A stretch of DNA of 59,672 nt from Opitutales bacterium. Lineage in GTDB: Bacteria > Verrucomicrobiota > Verrucomicrobiia > Opitutales > JABSRG01. This document shows, one piece after another, positions 36,959 to 44,675 of this stretch. The translations under genes and the position numbers were made by a program. The stretch spans positions 1-59,672 of the forward strand of contig JANQKZ010000028.1 of assembly GCA_028280845.1 (NCBI GenBank). The letters run 5' to 3'. The stretch's first letter is position 1. Every line of letters begins with the position of its first letter. The notes under the pieces were generated by a model, which made no database searches, had not been told where the DNA came from, and saw only the letters and a program-made list of their open reading frames with translations.

Positions 36959-38638
36959 CTACCCCAATAACGAATCCGCGTGCTGAAGGGCACTGTCTGA
37001 TTCGCGATCGCCCAACATGCGGGCAACTTCCAAGCGCCGTTCGGGTGAACCCACCTTCAACTCAGAAATGGTAACCTGGGTCTCCTCCTCATCCTGATCT
37101 TTTTCCACCAGAAAATGCCGGGTCGCTTGCGCAGCGACTTGGGGAAGGTGTGTCACGCAAAGAACCTGATGCCCCTGTCCCAGCCGGCGCAGCTCAGCCC
37201 CTACTTCGCCCCCGATTTCACCCCCCACGTTGGCATCCACCTCGTCAAAGACCAACACGGGGGTGTGGTCCAACTTTGCCAGCAGGGTTTTCAAGGCCAA
37301 CATGACCCGGGCCGACTCCCCGCTGGAGGCAATCTTGTTCAGGGGCATCAGCGATTGTCCTGCATTCGGCGCAAAGAGGAAGCGACACCGGCTCGTGCCC
37401 GTTTTTGCGATCTCCTGTGTATCCACGACCTCAATACGAAACCGGGCCTTCTTAAACCCGAGGCGCTTTAGGAGAACTTCCACTTCGCCAGCCAGGGCAT
37501 TTCCTCCCGCTTCCCGAGTTCGGCGAATATCCCCTCCCAACTCAAAGAGTGTGTCCTCCATCTTCTTTTTCTCCTCCTCCAGGCGCTTCAGGGTGCCCTC
37601 TACATCGCCCTGCATGGCCAGGCGCTCTTCCAGCTTTCGCTTCTCTTCCAACACCATATCCAGCGAGGCCCCAAACCGCCGCTTGCAATCCATCCAGGTA
37701 TTCATCTGCTCCTCGAGCGATTCTGCCGTGGCTTCATCAAAATCGAGGGATTGCCCCAGATCACGGTAACACTCCCCGATATCTTCCAATTCCACCAAGA
37801 CCGCATGGAGCCGGTCCGCCAATCCGGATGATCCCGGATCCAGGTCTTGCACCTGCTGGGCCAGGCGCAGCAACTGCGATACCTGGCCATCCACTCCGTC
37901 TTCACCGGACAAGCCCTCCTCGACCTGTTGGGTCAGCTCCAGCAACTCCTGCGCACTCGACAGGCGTTGGTAATCCCGCTCCAGGGTGTCGATGGCCGCC
38001 TCCGTCAATTCCAGTCCGTCCAGGCGTTTGAGCTGATTGCGGAGAAAGTCCTGCTCATCCGGCGACAAGCGCTCACTGCCCTGGACGATGTCGATCTGCT
38101 GCAGGAGGGATTTCCACTCTGCGTAGTGAGCGGAATAGGACGCAAAACTGGCCTTCGACGATTCCGTAGCAGCCAACCCCAGGCTATACTGATCCAACCA
38201 CTGCAACTGGATACGCTCATGGAACAGCTTCTGGGGTTCGCCTGGGCCGTGAAAATCGATCCAGCTCTCTCCCAGCTCCTTCAATCGGGCCAGCGTGGTC
38301 GATACGCCGTTGATCTGGATCTTGGGGATCCGGTCGATCGAAAAGCTGCGCCGCAAAAGCAGGGTGTTCTCCTCGCAAGCGGGGAGTTCCATCGACTCCA
38401 ACACACGGTCAACTGCGCCAGAATCCACCAGGTAGATGCCGGCTTCAACCGTGCAGGTCTGCGCCCCTTCCCGGATCTTTCCTTTATCCGCCCGATTCCC
38501 GGCCAGGAGGCTAAGCGCACCCAGCAGCACACTTTTTCCGGCTCCCGTCTCACCCGTCACGGCTACGAATCCATCTCCAAATTCCAGCTCTGCTGAATCC
38601 AGGAGGGCTAAATTCTCGATGGACAGGCGCTGAATCAT
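36959..38638 (-). CDS. recN: DNA repair protein RecN
   Basis: The 559-residue SMC-like ATPase has Walker A VTGETGAGKSVLLGAL near residue 30, a long coiled-coil centre (about 150-360, for example VLEEKRKLEERLAMQGD), the ABC signature region IASSGESARVMLALKTL, and Walker B PVLVFDEVDANVGGE followed by LCVTHLPQVAAQA with the H-loop. RecN acts early in double-strand break repair. Its ATG overlaps the TGA of the upstream glycosyltransferase gene (ATGA), so the two are coupled even though their roles differ. Confidence 0.95.
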   Translation of the reverse strand: MIQRLSIENLALLDSAELEFGDGFVAVTGETGAGKSVLLGALSLLAGNRADKGKIREGAQTCTVEAGIYLVDSGAVDRVLESMELPACEENTLLLRRSFSIDRIPKIQINGVSTTLARLKELGESWIDFHGPGEPQKLFHERIQLQWLDQYSLGLAATESSKASFASYSAHYAEWKSLLQQIDIVQGSERLSPDEQDFLRNQLKRLDGLELTEAAIDTLERDYQRLSSAQELLELTQQVEEGLSGEDGVDGQVSQLLRLAQQVQDLDPGSSGLADRLHAVLVELEDIGECYRDLGQSLDFDEATAESLEEQMNTWMDCKRRFGASLDMVLEEKRKLEERLAMQGDVEGTLKRLEEEKKKMEDTLFELGGDIRRTREAGGNALAGEVEVLLKRLGFKKARFRIEVVDTQEIAKTGTSRCRFLFAPNAGQSLMPLNKIASSGESARVMLALKTLLAKLDHTPVLVFDEVDANVGGEIGGEVGAELRRLGQGHQVLCVTHLPQVAAQATRHFLVEKDQDEEETQVTISELKVGSPERRLEVARMLGDRESDSALQHADSLLG

Positions 38639-40278
38639 TCGGCCCTCCCCTCCGGTTTAAACCATGTTTTGATCCATTTGATCCGGGCTAAATATCGTTT
38701 CCCCACCGCTTCAGGAGAAAACTCCTCCTCGATGGTGGCTTTGGCTCGCTCCCCGAGGCGCGCCCTGAGGTCAGGGTCGTGGGTCAGCTCCCGGATGGCG
38801 TTGGCCGCATCCTCCAGGTCGGGTTCAGCCCAGGACTGGCCGGCCTTGTACGGGCCATGAGTCTCGGTCAGGGGAGTGCGTTCATACCAGATCGGGCGCC
38901 CGTTGCCTTCGTGTATAAAATCGGTCGACCCCGACCAGTCCGTCGCAATCACCGGTTTTCCCATCGCCATACATTCCGCCAGGTTCAATCCAAAGCCTTC
39001 CGAGCAGTGAAGGGATATAAACACATCGCAGGCCGCCTGTAATCCGGTGATCTCTGCCCTGGAAACACTCTCGCTGATCTCATACACATGCGCGACGCCC
39101 TCCAGCGCCGCCCGGAATCGGGCGTAATCCTCTGGATGCCCCTCATGACTGTGATACTTGAGGATCAGCCCGGCCGGCCCACCCCCCGGAAAGGCCTGTT
39201 TAAACGCTTCGATCACCCCGTGAGGATTCTTGCGCTCGAGGTATGAGTTAAAATCAAAAGCAAACAGGAAGAGCACCAGGTCTTTCGGCAGGTTGAAGTG
39301 AGAGCGCCAGTCCCGCTCTTCCAACTCAGGAGTCAAGATGCTGTGCGGCATGACCACAGTGGGCAGGTTTACCTTTTTGCTGATGGCCTCGGCCACAAAC
39401 CGGGAGGGGCACCAGATCTCGTCGTAATACTTGCAGGCCTCCACCCACTCATCAGGAAACTCCGGCAGCTCCCAGGCCCAGTAAGCGATATTGTATCGGT
39501 TTTGGAAAAATGACGCCCCGTAGTGGTGTTCCAAGTCATGCGATTCCGGGGGATTGATATGAAACAGGTTGATCCCCATGGGGTTCTCCTCCACCAGGGC
39601 ATCGGCATACTCCGTATCAGACATATCGGCGAGACATGGAGTCCGGAGATCCAGAAAGGCGTGGGGAACCCCCGCCCCCAGGCAGGCACGAGCCGAGCTG
39701 CGCGCCGACTCCCCGATCCCCAGACGCCCCCGAAACCAGCCAATCACATTGATCCCCAGCTTGCGGTTCTCGATATCAAATTGCCGATTCGCCGGACCAT
39801 AGGGAAAGGCATAGTCGAGGAGAACATCATCATCCACCACCACGCGTTGAATGCGAAACAGCCGGTTCAAGCGGTTGCGCCGCTTCGCATTCCAGTAGGT
39901 CGACCACGGGGGAATGGGAAAACACTTCACCATCCATTTGTAAATGCCCCCCATCTGGTTGTCCTGCTCCACGCCCTCCAGACGGATATCCAGGCGATAC
40001 TGTGCGTCGGAAGCCGCCTCCACATCCCAGTCCAGGACAACCGCATGCCGGCCTGCGCCGGAAAAAGCCGTGGTCTTCGAAAACCCTCCCGGCCCGGCCA
40101 CGGTCAGACCAAAATCGTCCGGAATCGCCCGCTGGGCCTCCAGGCACAGCAGCTCGAACACGATCTTCCGGGGGGGAGTCGTCTTGGAAAACTGAATACA
40201 GCCCGAGTCTTTAAGAAAAGCCGTCCGGTTTGTCCCATCTTTGAAGAGACCGTCTATTTTTATACTAGAACTCATCAA
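38635..40278 (-). CDS. Glycosyltransferase, GT-B fold with N-terminal extension
   Basis: The 547-residue protein has an N-terminal beta-rich region (1-150) of unknown role, then GINVIGWFRGRLGIGESARS near residue 180, the glycine loop typical of the acceptor half of a GT4-like protein. WAWELPEFPDEW, FDFNSYLERKNPHGVIEAF, and EGFGLNLAECMAMGKPVIAT near residue 450 with the E-x7-E motif follow. It probably transfers a sugar onto a cell-envelope or exported glycan. The divergent gene at 40329 is a GT2, so the pair may work on the same polymer. Its stop overlaps recN. Confidence 0.8.
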   Translation of the reverse strand: MMSSSIKIDGLFKDGTNRTAFLKDSGCIQFSKTTPPRKIVFELLCLEAQRAIPDDFGLTVAGPGGFSKTTAFSGAGRHAVVLDWDVEAASDAQYRLDIRLEGVEQDNQMGGIYKWMVKCFPIPPWSTYWNAKRRNRLNRLFRIQRVVVDDDVLLDYAFPYGPANRQFDIENRKLGINVIGWFRGRLGIGESARSSARACLGAGVPHAFLDLRTPCLADMSDTEYADALVEENPMGINLFHINPPESHDLEHHYGASFFQNRYNIAYWAWELPEFPDEWVEACKYYDEIWCPSRFVAEAISKKVNLPTVVMPHSILTPELEERDWRSHFNLPKDLVLFLFAFDFNSYLERKNPHGVIEAFKQAFPGGGPAGLILKYHSHEGHPEDYARFRAALEGVAHVYEISESVSRAEITGLQAACDVFISLHCSEGFGLNLAECMAMGKPVIATDWSGSTDFIHEGNGRPIWYERTPLTETHGPYKAGQSWAEPDLEDAANAIRELTHDPDLRARLGERAKATIEEEFSPEAVGKRYLARIKWIKTWFKPEGRAE

Positions 40279-40328
40279 TCAGGAGTTCTAAGGTGGTCGC
40301 CAATTCTTGGGGATTTCAAGTGTAAAGC

Positions 40329-41309
40329 ATGAACGAAGACGCAAAGCCAGAGCTTTCCATCATTACATCGGTATATAATCAGGTCGGGCACACCCAGCAA
40401 TTGATTGAAACCCTCCCCGATTCCCTTCCGGAGGATCTCCGTGCCGAATTCATCCTCATCAACGACGGAAGCGACGAACCTACCCAGGCCCTTCTCCGTG
40501 ACCTGGAAGCGCCCTGGGTCGTCCGTCAAAATGCGGACAACAAAGGCTTTGCCTGGAGAAACAACGAAGGGGCCAAAACCGCACAGGGCGAATACCTCCT
40601 TTTCCTCAATAATGACGTCGTCTTAGCCAGGGGCTGGCTCGAGCCCATGCTCGAGTTGATGAAGCATCCCCCGAAAGGGAAAAAAATCGGGGCCTTGGGG
40701 AATCTGCAAAACTACGCCGGAACCCCCGTGCTCAATCATGGAGGCATCTACTTCCACCCCGGGGACCTCACCACCCGGCACGCCTTCGACGGGTGGACCG
40801 ATTGGCCGAAGACCCCCTACTTCGAGTGGTTCGCCGTCACCGCCGCCTGCATGCTCATCTCCCGGGACCTGTTTTTGGGGATTGGCGCCTTTGATGAGCG
40901 CTTTAAAAACGGCTACGAGGATGTCGACCTCTGCCTCCGCCTCTTCAGCAAGGGCTACTCCAATCTCGTCTGCAACCAGAGCCGCATCGGCCACTTTGTC
41001 AGCGCCTCGGAAGGGCGCTTTGACCGCGAGGACGCCAACTACCAACTCCTCAAAGAAAAATGGGGCAGCTGGTTCCACCTCTATGCCAGAAAAGACTTCT
41101 CCCGCATCTTCCGCCGCTCGGTGCCGCTCAAGGAAAAACTCAAACAGTGGCGCACCTGGGCCCTGGCCCTGGCCGGCGACCTGCAACCCGGGTCCCAGTT
41201 TCAGGAAGAACCCACCATGGCCTGGCAGGAAATGGCACACAAGGGCAACACCCTGGACACCTTGAAAGCCTTCGTTCCCGGAACCCCTCCCCAAGACGCG
41301 GAGGAGTAG
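40329..41309 (+). CDS. GT2 family glycosyltransferase
   Basis: The 326-residue GT-A enzyme starts LSIITSVYNQVGHTQQLIET, then EFILINDGSDEPT with the first Asp pair near residue 45. FLNNDVVLARGWLEPML follows, supplying the DxD-like NDD metal site near 100, and FDERFKNGYEDVDLCLRL near 200 carries the catalytic ED motif. This matches rhamnosyl/galactofuranosyl-type GT2 enzymes involved in polysaccharide synthesis. It is divergent from the GT-B gene across 50 bp. The tRNA-Val gene follows 79 bp downstream. Confidence 0.87.
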   Translation: MNEDAKPELSIITSVYNQVGHTQQLIETLPDSLPEDLRAEFILINDGSDEPTQALLRDLEAPWVVRQNADNKGFAWRNNEGAKTAQGEYLLFLNNDVVLARGWLEPMLELMKHPPKGKKIGALGNLQNYAGTPVLNHGGIYFHPGDLTTRHAFDGWTDWPKTPYFEWFAVTAACMLISRDLFLGIGAFDERFKNGYEDVDLCLRLFSKGYSNLVCNQSRIGHFVSASEGRFDREDANYQLLKEKWGSWFHLYARKDFSRIFRRSVPLKEKLKQWRTWALALAGDLQPGSQFQEEPTMAWQEMAHKGNTLDTLKAFVPGTPPQDAEE

Positions 41310-41388
41310 AGACCGCTCTCCCTCCGCTTCGATTTTTGACTTGCCCCTCCCCCAGGCCGGAGTTTTATTGCTCGCTTCCCCGGGTAAA

Positions 41389-41465
<77 letters not shown>

Positions 41466-41523
41466 TTTCCGTATTTTGTGGGGTCTACCCCAAAGATTGG
41501 GGACAGGGCCTAAATTATAGGGT

Positions 41524-42759
41524 TCATGTTGTCTTACCCGCACTGAGCGATAACGCGTAAGCGGTAGTTATTAAAGTTGTTCCGGTTTCTCGAGAGAACC
41601 GGTCTTGTCGCCCTGCGGGCTCGGAACTGAAGCCGTATGCTCGGCGCTGGATGAGTTTCATTTTACGGTGGAAGCCCTCGGTGATGCCGTTGTTTTTGGC
41701 GAAGCGCCACATGCAGGCGATCTCTTCCTGCCATGAACTGAGGGTTTGTGCGAGGGTTTGCATTTGAGGGATGTGGCTGCTGCCCAGCTCGGCGAGGAAC
41801 GAGCCGAGCTGAGCAGCATGGCTTCGGCAATCCCTTTTGGTTTGTGTCTTTAAGTTGAGCAGGGTGCATAATCGCTCCTTGAGCTCGTGCACGCCTTGTA
41901 AGGCCGGGAAGCGCTCAAACAATCGCCGTAGGCGGATCTGTTGCTTGGGGGTGAGGTTTTTGGCGTGTTTTCGCAGCACATGGTTCCAGCCGCGCTGGTA
42001 GGCCAACTCCGGCACGATCTGCCTGGCGAGCTTCATGATGTGGTAGAGCACCACCCGGATGACATGGAAACGGTCCGCTACGATGCGGGCCCTGAGGAAC
42101 CATTTTCGGATCAGGTGACGGTAGGGGCTGGACAGGTCAATGCAGATCAATTGGACCTGCTCACGGCCCTTCAGGCGGCCCAGGAAGGCCTCCAGGTCCT
42201 TCTCACTGCGCCCTTCCATCACCTCGAAGACCCGGTGGTTCTTCAGGTCACAGAAGGTCGTGGCGAAGCGGTAACCCTTGTGCAGGGTATGTTCGTCGAT
42301 GCCCAGCATCTGTGGACATTGCAGGCTCATCCGTTCCTTGGCCTTACGGATCGTGCGCTCCTGGTAGACCCGCTCAACGGTGGCCGATCCGATCCTGTAC
42401 CGTTGCGCAACAGAGCTACCGCAGATCCCCTCGTGGTGGTCCCGGTAGACCTGCTCCCGGAACGGCTCGGTGCTGTGACGCCAGGGTTTTACCCCGGGTA
42501 GGGGCGGCACAAAAGTCCGACCGCAGTCCACACAACGGTAGCGCCGGCAACGCACGATCAACTCACTTTCCTGGCCAAAACTACGCAGGTGCTTGGCCAC
42601 TCGCTCGTATCTGCCCTTGCTGCGGAGGCGGCCGCCTCCGCAGCAAGGGCAGGCCCGCGGGGCCTGCTCAGGCTCTACGTGAACTTGGCTCACCTTCGCC
42701 TTGCTCTCCATCTTCAATAGCTTATATCCTTTGATTCCAATTAAACACACAGGGGACAT
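41524..42759 (-). CDS. ISL3-family transposase
   Basis: The protein has the N-terminal zinc-ribbon (CPCCGGGRLRSKG, then CRRYRCVDCGRTF), a helix-turn-helix region, and the DDE catalytic domain: MLGIDEHTLHKGYRF near residue 160, LICIDLSSPYRHLI near 210 and NNGITEGFHRKMKLIQRRAYGF near 355 with the final Glu. The ATG at 42759 fits the family N-terminus (SPVCLIGIKGYKLLKME); an ATG 27 bp upstream lies in the inverted repeat. After RRAYGF the expected NFNNYRLRVIAQCG is present in another frame (stop at 41534), displaced by a 47-nt insertion. The C-terminus is therefore altered, and activity is uncertain. Confidence 0.88.
   Translation of the reverse strand: MSPVCLIGIKGYKLLKMESKAKVSQVHVEPEQAPRACPCCGGGRLRSKGRYERVAKHLRSFGQESELIVRCRRYRCVDCGRTFVPPLPGVKPWRHSTEPFREQVYRDHHEGICGSSVAQRYRIGSATVERVYQERTIRKAKERMSLQCPQMLGIDEHTLHKGYRFATTFCDLKNHRVFEVMEGRSEKDLEAFLGRLKGREQVQLICIDLSSPYRHLIRKWFLRARIVADRFHVIRVVLYHIMKLARQIVPELAYQRGWNHVLRKHAKNLTPKQQIRLRRLFERFPALQGVHELKERLCTLLNLKTQTKRDCRSHAAQLGSFLAELGSSHIPQMQTLAQTLSSWQEEIACMWRFAKNNGITEGFHRKMKLIQRRAYGFSSEPAGRQDRFSRETGTTLITTAYALSLSAGKTT
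42611..42652. repeat. Perfect 42-bp palindrome inside the transposase gene
   Basis: Two 21-bp arms without spacer, centred on GCGGCCGC, lie within the codons of the zinc-ribbon (residues CPCCGGGRLRSKG). The arms begin CTGCCCTTGC and end GCAAGGGCAG. In mRNA this would be a very stable hairpin about 150 nt after the start codon. Confidence 0.95.
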
Positions 42760-42808
42760 GTTGGCTGAAAGGCCGCATGTCCCCAACTTTTGAGGTAGAG
42801 CCGTCTGG

Positions 42809-43921
42809 TTTTTGTGTGCATATAGGTGTGCAGTTCTTGGGGTTGTTTAAGAGGTTGGGTAAACGATCAATAGTGTCTCTTAATTCCAGTCGCGTGGTAT
42901 CCGTATAGATATTTACGGTTAAATTTGGGCTTGAATGTCGGGCTAATTCTTGGACCGCCCGAGAGGAGGTAGAAACCTGCCCACACATTGTGACATAGGT
43001 ATGCCTTAGAGAATGGAAGTCTAAGTCCCGTCCGAGATTATCCCTGTAAGCAATTCCCATTGCCTCCAGATCCTTTTTCCAACGCCCGTTGGGTCTTGGT
43101 ATCAAATATTCAATTACAAGCTTAGCAGACTCAAAATCTACCGGTCGAACCGACAGGAGCTCCTTGACGAGTTCAGGGTGTAAGGGGAAGGTGGCGCCTT
43201 TTCGATTTTTAGTTGTGGTCCCTCGAAGAATGAGAACTGGATTTTCACCTTCCATTTGAAAATCTCCCCAAACTAATTGCTGAACTTCATTTTTCCTTAA
43301 CCCCGTCCTCAGAGAAATGAGAACAGCCAAATAATAGAAAGGCCTTTGCTCAAAGAAGGTTTGAAGCTATTCTTCCGTCCAAGCGCGCCTCTTCTTTACT
43401 TCTCGTCCTCTAGTCTCAGCCTTTTGGACAAAGTCTAGCCCGTTTCCTGGGATACCCTTTGTTTTTCCCAACCAATGGAGGAAAGCGCGGATTGAGTTAA
43501 GGTATTCATTTGCGGTTTTGGGAGAGCATTTTTGTTGAGCGCGCCACTTCTCAAAGGCCAAAGGAGTCACATCCTCAACTATCGTCCACCTGTTTTCCCC
43601 AACAAGTCTTCTTGATCGGTTGATGGTGTCCCGAATATGCTTTGGGGTAGCTCCTTTCCCTTTGAGAGCCATTTCATAATCGTCCAGGCATTCCGTTAAT
43701 TGGAATTTGGGTGCTCCCCAAAGACCGGGAGGAATGGGCAAGCCAGCGGCAGCTCTTTATGCGAAGGAGATAACGTCATTTAAACGTTTCTCAGCCACCT
43801 GCTTATCTGCTGTTTCAAGGGTCCGAGATATAGTATTACCAGTCTTCGGATCCTTATATCTTCCAGAATAAAGGCGGCTTTTTTCCCCAGCCCTGCTCTG
43901 CCTGTAAACGTAAGGTTTCAT
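42809..43921 (-). pseudogene. int: Tyrosine integrase, broken by two stops and an IS
   Basis: A single frame from ATG 43921 (MKPYVYRQSRAGEKSRLYSG) runs through two in-frame stop codons: TAA at 43759-43761 (ISFA*RAAAGLP) and TAG at 43367-43369 (AWTEE*LQTFFEQR). Reading past them gives an N-terminal core-binding domain (KGKGATPKHIRDTINRSRRL, about residues 75-160). The catalytic domain follows with GLRKNEVQQLVW (first Arg), KNRKGATFPLHPE (Lys), FHSLRHTYVTM (His-x-x-Arg), LARHSSPN and NIYTDTT with the Tyr. All catalytic residues are present, so the decay is recent. The gene overlaps the excisionase stop by ATGA and is cut at its 3' end by the IS. Confidence 0.85.
42813..42833. promoter_or_regulatory. 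Left candidate integrase arm-type site
   Basis: TGTGTGCATATAGGTGTGCAG contains two GTGTGCA words 12 bp apart (42814-42820 and 42826-42832). Removing the IS places it 11 bp from the attachment core. A copy with one mismatch lies at 50123-50143 near the right core, in the same orientation. Paired direct repeats flanking a core are what arm-type sites of tyrosine integrases look like. Confidence 0.55.
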
Positions 43922-44094
43922 GCTCGCTGAGATTTAAGCCTTTCAATAAATTGTTCGATATCGCTCAACAGCATCTTGGAGCTACGCCCAACTTTTAAGG
44001 GCTTGGGTAAGTCTCCATTGGCAATCAACCGATACACCTCTCGCTTGGAGATAGACAGAATTTTGGCAACTTCAGATAGGTTCAAAAGCTTCAT
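43918..44094 (-). CDS. Excisionase-like DNA-binding protein
   Basis: The 58-residue protein begins MKLLNLSEVAKILSISKREV and continues YRLIANGDLPKPLKVGR, a MerR-like winged helix-turn-helix of the AlpA/HTH_17 type, with the GDLPxxLKVGR wing. Such proteins act as excisionases or regulators for tyrosine integrases. Its ATG overlaps the stop of the upstream gene (TAATG) and its TGA overlaps the integrase ATG, so the three form one translationally coupled operon. It is intact. Confidence 0.8.
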   Translation of the reverse strand: MKLLNLSEVAKILSISKREVYRLIANGDLPKPLKVGRSSKMLLSDIEQFIERLKSQRA

Positions 44095-44438
44095 TAGCCC
44101 TCTCCCATTTCTTGCATGAAATCGCGGTATTTCTGATCTTCGGCCCGCTTTTCTCTATCCAACTCGGATAGCCCCTCCATCACAGGATCCGAAAAACCGC
44201 CACTTTCCTCAATTTCAATTCGGGCAGCCTCATTTTTCCGGAACAGATAGTAGACCTCATTGTGATTGCATTTAATGCCTCTTTCGGAAATCCAGCCAGC
44301 AATCTGCCTCCAGGTGAATCCTTTAGCCCGAAGGGTGTTAATGGTACTGATATAATCCTTTAAATTCGGATCCGTGTATATTTCCTTGGCCTCCTCTAGA
44401 AGCTCCTCAGGGGTAGGAATTTTGTTCTTTTTCGTCAT
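44094..44438 (-). CDS. Small helix-turn-helix protein at the head of the integrase operon
   Basis: The 114-residue protein has a central HTH-like segment, TLRAKGFTWRQIAGWISERG followed by CNHNEVYYLFRK (residues about 35-70), similar to resolvase-type or terminase-small-subunit-like HTHs. Flanks are acidic and helical. It could regulate the element. The dyad over its promoter would suit autoregulation. I do not recognise a specific family. Confidence 0.65.
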   Translation of the reverse strand: MTKKNKIPTPEELLEEAKEIYTDPNLKDYISTINTLRAKGFTWRQIAGWISERGIKCNHNEVYYLFRKNEAARIEIEESGGFSDPVMEGLSELDREKRAEDQKYRDFMQEMGEG

Positions 44439-44440
44439 GA

Positions 44441-44476
44441 TGTTGAATTTGTTTAATATATTTTCAACAAAGTCAA
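44441..44476 (-). promoter_or_regulatory. Promoter with operator-like dyad for the integrase operon
   Basis: TGTTGAA (44441-44447) and TTCAACA (44463-44469) form a 7-bp inverted repeat directly upstream of the ATG at 44438. On the minus strand TTGACT (44471-44476) is a good -35 hexamer, with an AT-rich segment downstream as a possible -10. A protein bound at the dyad would cover the promoter. Confidence 0.5.
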
Positions 44477-44527
44477 CGGTTATAGCTAATTTTCAATTTC
44501 TTTTTCATCCAACGTTTGAGTCCAATC

Positions 44528-44609
44528 ACGCCCTGCCGAGAGCGCGCTCCGAATTCGGGTTAATGGTTGAAATGGTCATGACGATATCGACTCGTAACGG
44601 GCAGGGCGT
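44528..44609. repeat. 10-bp inverted repeat in the gap before the patatin gene
   Basis: ACGCCCTGCC (44528-44537) is the reverse complement of GGCAGGGCGT (44600-44609), with 62 bp between. It lies in the 237-bp space between the HTH gene start and the 3' end of the patatin gene, where no gene is seen. It may form a long hairpin ending the patatin transcript, but no T-run is evident. Confidence 0.4.
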
Positions 44610-44675
44610 TGTTGATCTGCGACGACTTGTTCTCCAAGTGGGAATCCTGTAATTGGCGATAATGGGCAAGACATC

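Larger units (their letters stand above)
41481..42808 (-). mobile_element. ISL3-family insertion sequence
   Basis: Imperfect 25-bp terminal inverted repeats at 41481-41505 (begins GGGTCTACCCC) and 42778-42802 (reverse complement begins GGCTCTACCTC) enclose one transposase gene. The GG-C/G-TCTAC start and internal TTGGGGACA are typical of ISL3-type ends. The exact right end is uncertain. An 8-bp duplication with one mismatch is seen if the IS ends at 42808 (attttgtg 41473-41480; tttttgtg 42809-42816), six bases beyond the inverted repeat. This solution also restores the integrase frame. Confidence 0.85.

Noticed and set aside
44528-44609. Inverted repeat resembling an integron attC site
   Set aside because: Length would fit, but the conserved GTTRRRY and RYYYAAC ends are not at the right places and there is no integron integrase or cassette array.
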